In this document: positions 1 through 9,539 of the stretch, one piece after another
Position numbering within the stretch: position 1 is the stretch's first letter
Layout of the letters: every line of letters starts with the position of its first letter
Source: Ichthyophis bannanicus
Lineage: Eukaryota > Chordata > Amphibia > Gymnophiona > Ichthyophiidae
Length of the DNA stretch: 64,000 nucleotides
NCBI GenBank assembly: GCA_033557465.1
Contig: CM066045.1
Coordinates: 133,693,596-133,757,595 of the forward strand
Direction of reading: 5' to 3'
Notes under the pieces: model-generated
Database searches by the model: none
The model's input: the letters and a program-made list of their open reading frames with translations, nothing else
What the model was told of the DNA's origin: nothing
Translations under genes and position numbers: made by a program

Positions 1-2
1 TA

Positions 3-689
3 GCCGTTGTACCTAAGTTACCCCAAGAGCTGGTACTGGGCCGTGATTGGCCACAGTTCAGGAGAGGTCTAAAAGAGGGCTTGTCTCCACAAGAAGCACT
101 AATTTCCACTTGCATTCGCCCTAAGGATACTGCAATTCCTAGCCCGCTTTGGGCAAAGCCAAAGAAAACCACCCTTAAAGGACAAGTAGACCCACCAAAG
201 AAGTTTGTGTTAAAATTTTGCAAAACTTCAGAAAAAGCTCACAGTCCTCAACGGGCATCTGCACAAGCGGCGGGCTATGACCTGTATAGCGCCGAAGACC
301 AGGTTGTCCCGAAACATGGACGGATGCTAATTAGTACTGATCTCCAGGTGGAGTTGCCCCAAGGGTGCTACGGGCGTATAGCACCACGGTCCGGACTCGC
401 TGCCAAACACTGCATTGATGTGGCTGCTGGAGTAGTCGATCCGGACTATAGAGGCACACTTAAAGTCCTTTTATGCAACTGTTCAGATGAAGACTTTGAT
501 GTCAAAGTGGGGGACAGTATAGCACAATTGATTTGTGAACGGGTGGGATTCCCAACCCTCGAAGAGGTCGCCATGGTAACCCCAACGAGCCGGGGAACTG
601 GAGGTTTTGGCTCCACAGGGAAGAGGGACATGGAAGGCTTGATGGCTATGGGGAATGACCCCCCAGAGGAAGATCTTGGACGAGTGTAA
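3..689 (+). CDS. Protease C-terminus fused to a complete dUTPase domain
   Basis: The frame is open from the window edge. It starts with a retropepsin C-terminal motif (LVLGRDWP near nt 39-62), then a spacer of about 50 residues, then a trimeric-type dUTPase that would hydrolyse dUTP to dUMP and keep uracil out of element cDNA. All five dUTPase motifs are present: AGYDLY (270-287), PRSGLA (384-401), GVVDPDYRG with the catalytic Asp and Tyr (429-455), GDSIAQLI (513-536) and RGTGGFGSTGK (591-623). The frame stops at 687-689, just after the RT frame opens 35 bases upstream in another phase. A protease-dUTPase fusion recalls betaretroviruses, but the following RT is of Ty3/gypsy type. The true start codon is outside the window. 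Confidence 0.85.
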   Translation, partial: AVVPKLPQELVLGRDWPQFRRGLKEGLSPQEALISTCIRPKDTAIPSPLWAKPKKTTLKGQVDPPKKFVLKFCKTSEKAHSPQRASAQAAGYDLYSAEDQVVPKHGRMLISTDLQVELPQGCYGRIAPRSGLAAKHCIDVAAGVVDPDYRGTLKVLLCNCSDEDFDVKVGDSIAQLICERVGFPTLEEVAMVTPTSRGTGGFGSTGKRDMEGLMAMGNDPPEEDLGRV

Positions 690-1716
690 AGATTGCCCTA
701 CACCAAGGATCAGTGAGGAGCTCTCCTTAAAGCAAAAACAGGATTTGACCCAACTCCTGGAGGACTTTAAGGACGTGCTAACTCCTATACCAGGAGAGAC
801 AGCCTTGGTGGCACACGAGATACTCACCCCGCCTGGAAAAATTGTGCGGCAACGGCCGTACCGATTGCCGGAGGCCAAGAGGCAGGAAATTATTGACCAA
901 GTTCAGGAGATGCTCCAAATGAACATCATCGAGGAATCGCATAGTCCATGGTGCAGCCCGGTAGTACTAGTACCTAAGCCCGACGGTACTACGCGATTCT
1001 GCATAGACTTCCGCCAAGTAAACGCAGTATCTACTTTTGACGCGTACCCGATGCCTCGTATCGAGGAGTTATTAGACAGGCTCGGACAGGCAAAATTTCT
1101 CACAACGCTAGACGTGACCAAGGGATATTGGCAGGTGCCTCTAACACGTGATGCTAAACCCAAAACTGCCTTCAGCACACCCCTGGGCCTGTTCCAGTTC
1201 CGAAGAATGCCCTTCGGGCTACACGAGGCGGCTGCAACATGCCAGCGCCTGATGGATGTTATTCTCCGACCATATCAGAATTTCGCAACAGCCTACATGG
1301 ATGATGTGGTGATCCACAGTGCCACGTGGGAAGAGCATCTTCACCAAGTCGGAACAGTCCTGGAAGCCATGAGGAGAACGGGATTAACATTGAACCCGAA
1401 GAAGTGCACATTCGCTGCCAAGGAAGTTAAATACTTGGGTCACCTTGTGGGACATGGCACAGTGCGCCCGTTACTGGACAAGGTAGAAAGCGTGAAGAAA
1501 TTTCCCGTACCGCAAAATAAGAAACAACTGAGAAGTTTTATTGGCCTCATCGGCTACTATCGCCGCTTCATACCACACTTTGCGGAAAAGAGCGCTATTT
1601 TCACGGAAATGTTAAAAAAGAATGCGCCAAACGCAATACCATGGTCAACGGAAGCGGAGGAAGCCTTTCAGAACTTAAAGGAGAAATTATGTCGAGCCCC
1701 CCATTGCGAGGCGTAG
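655..1716 (+). CDS. Reverse transcriptase of element A
   Basis: This frame encodes a Ty3/gypsy RT that would copy element RNA into cDNA. A linker of about 60 residues precedes the RT core. The primer-grip and palm motifs are recognisable, including SPWCSPVVLVPK, LDVTKGYWQVPL, the catalytic YMDD at 1294-1305, and KYLGHLVGHG downstream. It overlaps the dUTPase frame by 35 bases, with a C6 run (659-664) in the overlap. It stops shortly after a second C6 run (1697-1702), beyond which the protein homology continues in the RNase H frame. No internal stop interrupts the RT core. Whether the two frame changes are mutations or recoding sites cannot be settled here. Confidence 0.85.
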   Translation: MTPQRKILDECKDCPTPRISEELSLKQKQDLTQLLEDFKDVLTPIPGETALVAHEILTPPGKIVRQRPYRLPEAKRQEIIDQVQEMLQMNIIEESHSPWCSPVVLVPKPDGTTRFCIDFRQVNAVSTFDAYPMPRIEELLDRLGQAKFLTTLDVTKGYWQVPLTRDAKPKTAFSTPLGLFQFRRMPFGLHEAAATCQRLMDVILRPYQNFATAYMDDVVIHSATWEEHLHQVGTVLEAMRRTGLTLNPKKCTFAAKEVKYLGHLVGHGTVRPLLDKVESVKKFPVPQNKKQLRSFIGLIGYYRRFIPHFAEKSAIFTEMLKKNAPNAIPWSTEAEEAFQNLKEKLCRAPHCEA

Positions 1717-2237
1717 ATTTCAGACAAACCTTTCTATTACAAACCGATGCATCGGAGACGGGTTTGGGTGCTGTTCTCTCGCAGGTACAAGAAGGCGCAG
1801 AACACCCTATTATGTTCCTCAGTAGGAAGCTGTCACCTGCGGAGAAGAAGTATGCAACTATAGAAAGGGAATGTCTCGCAATCAAATGGGCCATCGAAGC
1901 CTTAAAGTTCTATTTGACAGGGAGGAAATTTGTCCTCATTACGGACCATGCCCATCTAAAATGGTTAAGCAGTATGAGGAATGATAATAACCGCCTAACT
2001 AGGTGGTACATGGCTTTACAACCGTATAATTTTAGAGTGGAGCATAGAGCCGGGAAGCTGCATTTTAACGCTGACGCAATGTCTCGTATTACGTGCTGCG
2101 CGGAAGAGGCTTCCCCAGCACGTAATATTTTAAGAAGGGGGATGTGTCATGCAGCGAGGGCTGATGAGAGCCCAGTTGAGAGAAAAGAAGGTGTTTTTCA
2201 GAGAAAAAGACTTGCAATATTCCCAGGAACCAGCTAG
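1641..2237 (+). CDS. RNase H domain and pol C-terminal tail of element A
   Basis: The homologous part starts near 1700 and carries RNase H motifs: TDASETGLGAVLSQ, TIERECLAIKWA, VLITDHAHLKWL and a final NADAMSR. The acidic residues expected for metal binding are all visible. RNase H would remove the RNA strand during cDNA synthesis. After NADAMSR comes a short tail, ITCC followed by ARNIL, which also ends the pol frame of element B (28643-40971 region, minus strand). No integrase follows, and the frame runs about 90 bases into the LTR. The frame relative to RT is shifted at the C6 run at 1697-1702. Confidence 0.8.
   Translation: MVNGSGGSLSELKGEIMSSPPLRGVDFRQTFLLQTDASETGLGAVLSQVQEGAEHPIMFLSRKLSPAEKKYATIERECLAIKWAIEALKFYLTGRKFVLITDHAHLKWLSSMRNDNNRLTRWYMALQPYNFRVEHRAGKLHFNADAMSRITCCAEEASPARNILRRGMCHAARADESPVERKEGVFQRKRLAIFPGTS
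2131..2144 (+). promoter_or_regulatory. Polypurine tract of element A
   Basis: A purine-rich stretch (AAGAAGGGGGATG core) directly abuts the TG start of the LTR at 2145. In LTR retroelements this is where RNase H leaves the plus-strand primer. Position and composition support the call. Confidence 0.7.
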
Positions 2238-3503
2238 AGGGAGCAAGAGTGTCTTCAGGGAGACTGAAGAACCACGCCCAGCTGGTCACGACGAAATGCC
2301 AACCAGCTTCCAATCCTCAAAAGCAGGAGGGCTTCATAAGGGGAGTGTGGAAGACTGGAAGGGAGGAAGGAGAAGAGGCAGGAGTACCGGCAGCCTCGGA
2401 GAGAGAAGCACCAGCAGAAGTAGCAGCCCAAGCAGAAGCAAGGGGAGAATCACTGGCAGCGCCGAGAGAGAGAGGTGGAAGTGGAAACCTGACTACTCTA
2501 GTGCTAGAGAATTCCCAGGAGGGAGAGGTGATTTCTCAGGAGCTGAGGAAGGACCTAAGGAGGTGTCAGCTCAAGCCAAACCGAGAGCTGTTTGCCCTCA
2601 GAGGCAAAAGCCCTGCTGCAACTGCAACCTTAAGCCAAACAAGAATCAGCTGGAGAAGCCAAGCCACACTGAGTCAGAAAGCCAGAAGCTGGGCTTGTAC
2701 AGAGGCAGGCCTTCACCAGGAGAAGGAAGTAAAGCTACAGGGTAAGCCTAACCGTCATAGAAAAGGATTTCACCAAGCTGCTGCCTGGGAAAGGCAGGCA
2801 GTGGAAGAAAGCCGGTTACTTGAGGATTGCTGCCATACAAGGTATGAGAAATGTATGCCCAATAAGAAAGCTGTGAATGGTAAAAGCTATGATAAAGCTT
2901 CTATAAAGCCTCTAAGGAAGAGGATACTTTAAAGCCTAATACAGCACGTGGCCGATGACCTAGGCTAGGCCAAGGACATTGGGAGCTGCTACAGAAAATA
3001 TACAAACCCCTTGAATGTGTTTTACAAGAAACCAGGGATATAGAATCAGAGCTTTCTGATACCGTGCCAATGCAAGTGGAACTGGCAGGAGATTTAACTG
3101 ATCAAGAGATGGACTGTACACTTTGCATTTCTGAAAGTTTAGAGTCACTGCCAGACTTGTGATTGGGTGAATTGCCAGCAGAGCATTCTTTATTTGTTTG
3201 AGCACCTCCATTCCTGTGACGTATAACAGTTTTTGCTTTGAACCCTGAGTTTGTTTTCTACCTGCATTAAGGACATTTGCTTTAAAGTTGTAACCCACTA
3301 TTTAGAACCACTGTGAAAAAGGGAAATAAAAGCCTTATTAATTCCCACCACTCAGCTTGATTGTTTCATTGAAGATTGCAGCTAAAGCAACTACAAGGAC
3401 CAAGAGCCATTTGGGACTTTAGAAGACTCTCCAATCTTAACATTATATTTTTGTGTCCCACCTGCCCTGGCGTCCACTGGCCACCAGGGAAGTGTTGCTG
3501 ACA
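2145..3503 (+). repeat. 3' LTR of element A (about 1.36 kb)
   Basis: The LTR begins TGTCATGCAG just after the polypurine tract and ends TTGCTGACA, so its termini form the TGTCA/TGACA inverted pair also seen in element B. A polyadenylation signal AATAAA lies at 3325-3330, about 175 bases before the end. The first 790 bases are purine-rich and open in two frames. The length (1359 bp) nearly equals that of the LTR of element B (1363 bp), although the sequences have largely diverged. The target-site duplication cannot be checked because the 5' LTR is outside the window. Confidence 0.75.
2149..2745 (+). CDS. Possible LTR-embedded ORF, 198 codons
   Basis: An ATG four bases inside the LTR opens 198 codons in the sense direction. 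The product would be very rich in Arg, Ser, Glu and Gly, with no recognised domain. A second overlapping ORF (2249-2932, 227 codons) uses another frame, which weakens the case for either, because purine-rich DNA often lacks stop codons. The call is listed because the solo LTR at 18526-20229 and the LTRs of element B also open with long sense ORFs. I do not assign a function. Confidence 0.25.
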   Translation: MQRGLMRAQLREKKVFFREKDLQYSQEPARGSKSVFRETEEPRPAGHDEMPTSFQSSKAGGLHKGSVEDWKGGRRRGRSTGSLGERSTSRSSSPSRSKGRITGSAERERWKWKPDYSSAREFPGGRGDFSGAEEGPKEVSAQAKPRAVCPQRQKPCCNCNLKPNKNQLEKPSHTESESQKLGLYRGRPSPGEGSKATG

Positions 3504-4389
3504 GTACTGATATCTTGTCTAGTGGTAAACCATTCACTCCACTGTGGGTATCGATTTTGATGCCCGAGAATGAAATGACATGTGTGGATCCTACTCTCTT
3601 GTCTTCTGTGACAGGGATGCTGAATCCCACTGCCATGGTCCTGAAATATTGCAGGAGGAGCAAGCAGTTATCTGAGTATTGCAAGCCCACAAAAAGGAAA
3701 TCATCAGATAGTGTATTACAGTGTGGAGATCGGAATGCTGCACCTAGTATAAGGATGAACTGAAGGTTTTGAAAATGGAACAGGACTCGGCAAATCCCAT
3801 GGCCATGCATCCGTTGAAGTAGTACCTGCTGTCGAATGCAAAGCCCAAACAGCGGGAAGTATGATGGATGAATGGATAATAGACAAAATGCCAATTAAAT
3901 GTTGTATTTTGCCATAAAGACATTGTTGCCTGCTGTCTGGACTTTTCTCAGGGCCTAATTGAAGGATGAATGCTGTACTAAGCATGATTCAGATGGGATA
4001 AGATCCTTAATGGATGATCCATCGGGGTGAAACAGGTTAAACATGAGCTGATACTTGCCAACTTTTTTTGGCAAGTGCTAATAGACACATTTTCTTAAAA
4101 GGGGGGGGGGGGGGGATGGTGGTAGACCTGCCATGCATTCCCGTGCCATTTATCTTTTTGAGGATGATTTCCTTGAAGTGAACTGGCAGTCAAGACAGAG
4201 ACCAGTGTGCTTGCTGGATGGAGCCAGAGTATGGGATCTGGAATCCTTATTAAAAAAAAAACCAAGTGGAGTGTCTCAGCCTGCCCATTTGGGGGATAAA
4301 GGAGCAGCCAAAGGATCATTGACTTAATGACTAAAAGTGTGGGATCCCTGGAGAACATTACTTCTCTACTTGCCGGGTGCAGAATTTCT
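3504..4389. other. Stretch with no recognised gene
   Basis: No coding region or repeat family was recognised. The stretch includes a run of about 16 G at 4101-4116 that could be polymorphic or a sequencing weak point. A short + strand ORF (3515-3763) has no recognisable domain. Confidence 0.5.
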
Positions 4390-5280
4390 AGGCAGGGTTC
4401 ACTTGTTGCACTGAGTGGCTAGGTGCGGTGTGGCACAGGAGGAGCAGATGTGTTTATACTTGCAGTCATGAAAAGAGCAGCATCCCTTGTTAAAATATCT
4501 GCACACTTCTGACTGAGTGAAGATAGATTTCCGGGAGAGGCTCATTGGCATAGACTGATTCCTCTGGGTCTGGCTGCTGGGGTTTGTATTACATTTGACT
4601 GAACCGGTGTCGTTGGCTCCCCATAACATATGGAGCCTAGTCTCTGTCTTGTCAAAGAAGTGTTCATCATATGCCAATCATCCAAAACCTTTGTAGTCCT
4701 CGCATGCATTAATGCTGGTGTCAAGATAAGTTAGCATAGTGTTGAGTTGGGATGGATCCTTCCTGCAGGTTATGCTGATCATGTGTGCATAGGAGAGAGC
4801 CCAGTTTAAGGTGTTCTATGGGATAGGTACATTCATGCTATGAGAACGTCTCGGATTTCTGGAGCTTCTTCATGTTTCTCCTCCATCTGCTGTCCAGAAG
4901 CTTGAATATGTTGAAGTATTCTCTTGTGAGTATATTTTTCTGGAGGGATTTGGGAACTCTTTCCCACAGGACAGTAATGTTGGAGGCCAGGAAGATATAT
5001 GCATTGCTGGTTCTCTTTGACTGATGAGGAGGAAAAGGAAGACAGACTGGAAGAGGAAGGTGACCTAGACCATCTGGACTGCTTCCTCTTTTTACCTTGA
5101 CCGTGTTTCCCATGACCACCCCCGACCATGATGACAGGTGTTGTAGAGCCAACAGGATTGGGTGTGCCAGGTTGGGTGCTATACTCACCTCTCTGGGGTA
5201 ACCTGCTGCTTCCAGATGCCATGGGTATCAGTGTTGCTTCAGTCCTTCCGTCCTTGCTTGTGATGGGTGATATCATGTCA
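4390..5280 (-). pseudogene. Degenerate gag-like relic with Cys/His zinc motif
   Basis: Reading the minus strand, a Ser-rich segment (4833-5276) is followed by a motif of the type VPKSLQKNILTREYFNIF and then, after frame breaks, by a Cys/His cluster (CRYFNKGCC, CKYKH, CSSCATPH, then a final C) near 4400-4500. The pairing of such a helical segment with a closely spaced C3H-like cluster recalls the nucleocapsid-like end of gag proteins in some tyrosine-recombinase retroelements (Ngaro/DIRS group). Several frameshifts and stops show it is not functional. The family assignment is tentative; flanking minus-strand ORFs up to about 5690 may belong to it. Confidence 0.4.
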
Positions 5281-6010
5281 CTGTTTAGAAGTGCTGTTGG
5301 CGTGGGATGTCCTGTGAAGGTGCAACCTGCCCATTTGCCTGCCTGTGTGTCAAGGTGCAGCTAGCTGACCTCCGTGCCTGTCTGGTGTGCTGGCTGTTAT
5401 GCATCATTCGTGACCGGAAAGTGTGCTCGGCAGTCCTGCTTGGTGATGAGACAATTGATGTGTCCTGTGGCAGTGCCTTGAGTGCTGGTGCTCTGAGCAA
5501 GAATGGAATCATGAGTTGTAATTATCCGTGAACGACAAGTAACTGCAGCATTGGGTACGGTGAGGGCGACTGCAAAGTGTGGAATGCCATTCCTTTCTGG
5601 AGTGCCTCCTGTAAGGTGATGGGACCATGTGTCTGGCCATCTGATTGAGTTGTCGACCTGTGGTCTCACGCCACAATCAGGGTGGTGCACTGCCAGATGC
5701 CAAACTCAACCTATGGTTATGTCTCGACTTGTAGCGTCATTTTGTTCTCCACAGGGACCACCAGCTGGAACTGCTGAAAGATTAACTCTGGATGGGGTCA
5801 TTGCGCTCAGGCTGTTCTGCTGCCTGTCATAGTCCTTGGCTGGGATCAGCGCTTGGGATGCCCATCTGGGAATTGGTTCTATTAGCCAGCATGCTGTGCA
5901 TTTTGGTGGCCCTCCTTGTCCAACTTGTGTATCTTTGCCAGTTCGATGTACTGGCTTAGTGATGGGGTTTGTTTGTGATCCGCAGTCTTGGGATGTGCAG
6001 AGCCCAGTCA

Positions 6011-6292
6011 GAAACATAGAAATATGATGACAGAAAAAGACCACATGGCCTATCTAGTCTGTCCTTCCATATCAACAACTACAACAGTCCCCTTTTTACC
6101 TTTAGAAATCTTCTGTTTTTGTCCCATGCTTTTTTGAATTCAGTTACTGTCCTCATCTCTACCTCCACTGGGAGACTATTCCACGGATCCACCACTCTTT
6201 CCATAAAGAAATATTTCTGCATATCACTCCTGAATCTATCCCCCTTCATCCCCATCCCATGTCGCCTCGTAGCAGAATTTGCCACATCTCCA
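6011..6292 (-). mobile_element. CR1 LINE 3' end, antisense
   Basis: This is the reverse complement of the 3' end of the CR1 copy at 21831-24440. It contains the same terminal RT-domain segment (minus-strand ORF 6079-6285, with QKYFFMERVVDPWNSLP) and the same 3' untranslated end running out to TTTCTATGTTTC. It is strongly 5'-truncated, as is usual for LINEs. Confidence 0.85.
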
Positions 6293-7179
6293 CTTCTGCT
6301 GTTGTTTCACATGCCACTTTGCTGATCACCCACCAGATGCTTGTTATTGCATGAGCTACATCTGGAGGAGGTCCCCTGGGCTGCTTATCCTCTGATGGCT
6401 GCCACTGTATGAGCCAGCTGCTGCGGTGCTGGAGCCTGGAATCTTGCTGCTGCTTCTCCTTTTTGGAGCTGCTGTTGAAGTAGGTGGCCTAGAGGATGAG
6501 TGTGAGGGCAATGCTCCTTTCTTTGCCACCTAGTTGTGAAGACTGAGCCACTGTCTTGAGCCCAGGGAGAAGTGGTGTGAAAATTTTGTGCCACTTTGGG
6601 AAGGAGCTGGGAGGAGGGGCATGTGGCCCAACAGCGAGACTCCTTATCAGTGTATCTGCTACCACGTTGCTGTAGGCTACCACAAATTCCGTAGGGACCC
6701 ACTTTTTAAAATTTTGATTCCCTATTGATTTATTTTAGAAAAGCATGTACCACATGGCCCCTTGCATGCTGTGGGTATAAAACTTGGAATGGCTGGTGAG
6801 GAGGAACAAAACGTATAGAATAGTACCCAAGTAAAATCCATCTTGTTTAAAGTTAGTGCCCGATATTCAGCAGCGGCGGCTAGCCACTGTAAAGTAGTTA
6901 GCTGTTGCTGCTGAACCTAAGACCCGATGCCAAGGCCTGGCAATCTACTTCCGGTCACACTGCCAAAAAAACCCAGGGGCTGCTAGGTTGCCAGGAGTCA
7001 GCACTAACTCAAAGGCACGCTTTACAAATCTTAATTATTGTGCAAGAAAATTCCAGCATTTAAAATATCCTGAAGCCTCTAGGTCTGGCCTGGCACTCCT
7101 AAGTAGACCGCACGCTGCAGGAAGCATCTCGTCGAAGAGCACCAAGCATAGGAAAAACGGTATCAGTAATATCAGCAAC
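6293..7179. other. Stretch with no recognised gene
   Basis: No confident gene or repeat. Minus-strand ORFs at 6385-6702 and 6489-6683 are Gln/Pro/Ser-rich and may continue the relic seen at 4390-5280, but this is unproven. Confidence 0.4.
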
Positions 7180-7330
7180 CCACTGTAGACGTTGCCCCGC
7201 CCACAAAACCTGGCTCTCGCGTGGCCTCTGCCGGTTGCTAGGCGACCGGGCGAGGCTAGTTTTGCGCTTCGCCTTCTAGTGACCCCGCAACAAGGGGCTT
7301 TGGGGTTGTTTTGCCCTCCTCGAGTGCTGG
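7180..7330 (+). promoter_or_regulatory. TTC12: Probable TTC12 promoter, GC-rich block
   Basis: This block is rich in CpG compared with its AT-rich surroundings. It holds a GC box (CCCCGCCC, 7195-7202) and an RFX-type X-box (7234-7246). It lies about 2 kb upstream of the exon carrying the TTC12 start codon, which itself begins with a splice acceptor, so a non-coding first exon must lie upstream. No TATA box is obvious. I could not place the first exon's donor; candidates are GTATGT near 7404, GTAAGT near 7705 and GTAAGC near 8093. Confidence 0.5.
7234..7246 (+). promoter_or_regulatory. TTC12: RFX X-box (ciliary gene element)
   Basis: GTTGCTAGGCGAC differs by one base, a CpG transition position, from the well-known RFX site GTTGCTAGGCAAC. 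RFX factors bind such imperfect palindromes to activate ciliary genes, and TTC12 is a ciliary dynein-assembly gene. A further half-site GTTGCC lies at 7191-7196. Confidence 0.5.
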
Positions 7331-8926
7331 AGCGAGCGGTTTAGGATTTATGTAATTCGTTTTTTTTGAGACTGCGCATACGTCCATACGTTTGGAGTTT
7401 TATGTATGTATCCTATTGGTTTGACTGGAGACTTGGCAACGCATCTTTATAGTTATTTATAATTTGATATTCCAACTTTGGCATCGGAGTGGTTTACAAA
7501 AACAAGGCTGAGGGCTGTAGAGAAACAGGAAAAGAACGCCAAAATTTAGACAGGACAGTAGAGAGTTAAAACAGAAAGAAAGACAATACATGGGGAAAGA
7601 AGTCTGCAGAGGCTGGTGGGGAAGACGCAGAGATGGTTGCATGTTCTAATGTGGATGGAGGTGGCCAGTCCTGGTTTCGTTATCTATTGCACCAACATCA
7701 CATCTGTAAGTCCATGAAACACTGCGGTAAACCAGGATTGGCTGAGCCTGACGGCCTGGAGCCCTCTCTAGTCGTTTTATTTTTATGTACGTCAGTAATG
7801 AAAAAGGGAGTAAAGGACTTAACTCTAGAGGGATAATGTCGGGAAGCTGAAATAAGAGCCCCCCGCTCCTCGGAGTCGAACTCTTGATAAGAATTCGGTT
7901 GCCATCTGACTCCATGTTTGTCCATTGGGTGATCCAGTCTTGTGTTTACTCCATGGAGTGCATTGCTTTATTATCTTGCTTTCCTCGGGGAAACAGAACT
8001 ACAAGTTCCTGCATGCAGTTGGACAAACCCAGGACTGGATTAACCTGTCAGACAAATTTGGAGCCAGTTGACATCTCTAACAAGGATATGTGGTAAGCAA
8101 ATTCCTCATTCTGCAAATATCTTCATGAGGATTCATCATCTTTAATGAAACTATTCCATGAGAGAGTTAACAGTAAAAAGCCATGCTAAAGGCAGCAATA
8201 TCATCTCAGATAAATGCATACTGATAAGACAATGCAGAAGCTCTGCATTGGAGCCTAGCCTTAAAGCTCTAGGGAAAGGTTTTGTAACATAAGTTTAATC
8301 AGTTGCCAAATTACCCAGTTCCAGGAGTGAGATTTTAAACCAGTCCTGGGTTTCTGACAATCTTATTCTGATGCACTATGGGACCTGCAGCACTGAATCC
8401 AATGGATAAAATTGAGGACTACAAATATCATATTGCATTGCAATGCAGATTCAAAAGCCAGAACTGGCAAAAAATCTAATTCCTGAAACTTGGTAACTTG
8501 GCAACTCAGGTTTAATGCTGAAGTTTTGCTCAGGATGAAAGCAAATAGCATGAAAGAGCAGTGTGCAGAAAGTCTGCACTGAATAAAGAGAGCAAACCAC
8601 ACACTTGCCCTCTAGATCTGCTTTAGCAGCAACTATATCTTGCCCAGAAAAAAAAAGACTGGCAGTTGTGTGCATGTGTTTGAATTCTGCACTGAAGTTT
8701 TGCCGAGAATAATATTGGTATTTATAAGAAGTGCTATTATTCCACATAGAAATTCTATGCAGAATGATATTGATGTTTATATGCCAGATAGCATTCTAGC
8801 ACGTGTGTGCATAACTTTGTTTCAACACATCTTTTTCACCATTGCCTTCAGTAAAGCCAGAAAAACATTGTGGGTGCTGTATGCTCAAGAATTGGGCATA
8901 AATTCTTCACCAGCACTGACCCTATG
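7331..8926. other. Probable TTC12 5' UTR/intron 1, no recognised gene
   Basis: AT-rich sequence between the GC-rich promoter block and exon 2. No ORF here has recognisable domains. The non-coding first exon of TTC12 should lie near the left end, but its limits cannot be read. Confidence 0.4.
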
Positions 8927-8927
8927 A

Positions 8928-9226
8928 GCTAACCCTTAACGTCTCTTCAGAAGTCATGTTAAAATCTCAGTGCTGAGCTCAGCCTTCTGGTCTTCTGCAC
9001 ACTTCTCTGCATCTGCGCTGCATAGCTAATTGTTTCACTACCATCCATTTAAATAGATTTAAATGCACTTTGCACTGCTGCTGCTCTAGGCTTTGTACAC
9101 AGCTCATCTGCAAAACTTGTTCTTGAACAAAATTGTATGCTAAAACTGAGCTAATCTGTGCACAAAGCCTAGCACACTTTTCTGTATTGGGCATGTGAGT
9201 GGACCTCCCTTTTATGAGTTGTGGGT
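8928..9226. repeat. Possible MITE with internal hairpin
   Basis: The ends TAACCCTTAAC (left) and, reverse-complemented, TAACCCACAAC (right) could be short terminal inverted repeats. Inside is a stem-loop: TAGGCTTTGTACACAG (9087-9102) pairs with CTGTGCACAAAGCCTA (9156-9171) with one mismatch, and shorter paired stems (AGCTCA/TGAGCT and TTGTTC/GAACAA) lie within. The element ends about 75 bases before TTC12 exon 2. A clear target-site duplication was not found. Confidence 0.3.
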
Positions 9227-9300
9227 TAAATAAAATGCAGTGAGTATACTTTCCATCTATAATTTATTATAAATTCCTTCAGTGGTGTTCTGTCCTGTAG

Positions 9301-9390
9301 GCTTGTGCCCTTGAGGGCTTCTTCCACCAATGGCTGGGAATAAGGAGGAGAGAGATCTTGAAAAATTCCTGCAGAATGTGGATGAAATCT
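9301..9390 (+). CDS. TTC12: TTC12 exon with start codon
   Basis: A splice acceptor (TGTCCTGTAG) ends at 9300 and a consensus donor GTAAGT starts at 9391. The exon holds 29 bases of 5' UTR and the start codon at 9330-9332, in context CCACCAATGG. It encodes MAGNKEERDLEKFLQNVDEI and the first base of the next codon. The acidic helix around KFLQNVDEI matches the conserved start of TTC12. The acceptor at its left border shows that an upstream non-coding exon exists. Confidence 0.9.
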
Positions 9391-9539
9391 GTAAGTAAAA
9401 CCCTGATGCTATAGTCTACTGCTACATCAGAGGTGAGATTCTTATTTGTTATGTTTAAGCCAAACGTTTTAATTTTGTTTAGTTCTTCCTGCTGGTTATT
9501 TCCCCCCCAAAAAACAGAAGTGCTGTGATATCATCAGCC
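9391..9539 (+). other. Start of TTC12 intron 2
   Basis: Intron sequence after the donor GTAAGT. The intron runs to 43988 and is filled mostly by the mobile elements listed separately. Confidence 0.7.

Larger units (their letters stand above)
1..3503 (+). mobile_element. Gmr1-like Ty3/gypsy LTR retrotransposon A, 3' part
   Basis: The visible order is protease end, dUTPase, reverse transcriptase, RNase H, polypurine tract and 3' LTR; the 5' LTR, gag and most of the protease lie left of the window. The RT and RNase H resemble the deuterostome Gmr1 group, in which integrase normally lies before RT. Here no integrase is present: the dUTPase lies in that gap. Two frame changes, both beside runs of six C (659-664 and 1697-1702), separate the dUTPase, RT and RNase H frames. 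A polypurine tract (2131-2144) abuts the LTR start. The family call is from domain content and order; it was not tested by a phylogeny. Confidence 0.85.

Noticed and set aside
3..689. Host DUT processed pseudogene
   Set aside because: The dUTPase is continuous in frame with a retroelement protease end and followed at once by RT, so it belongs to the element.
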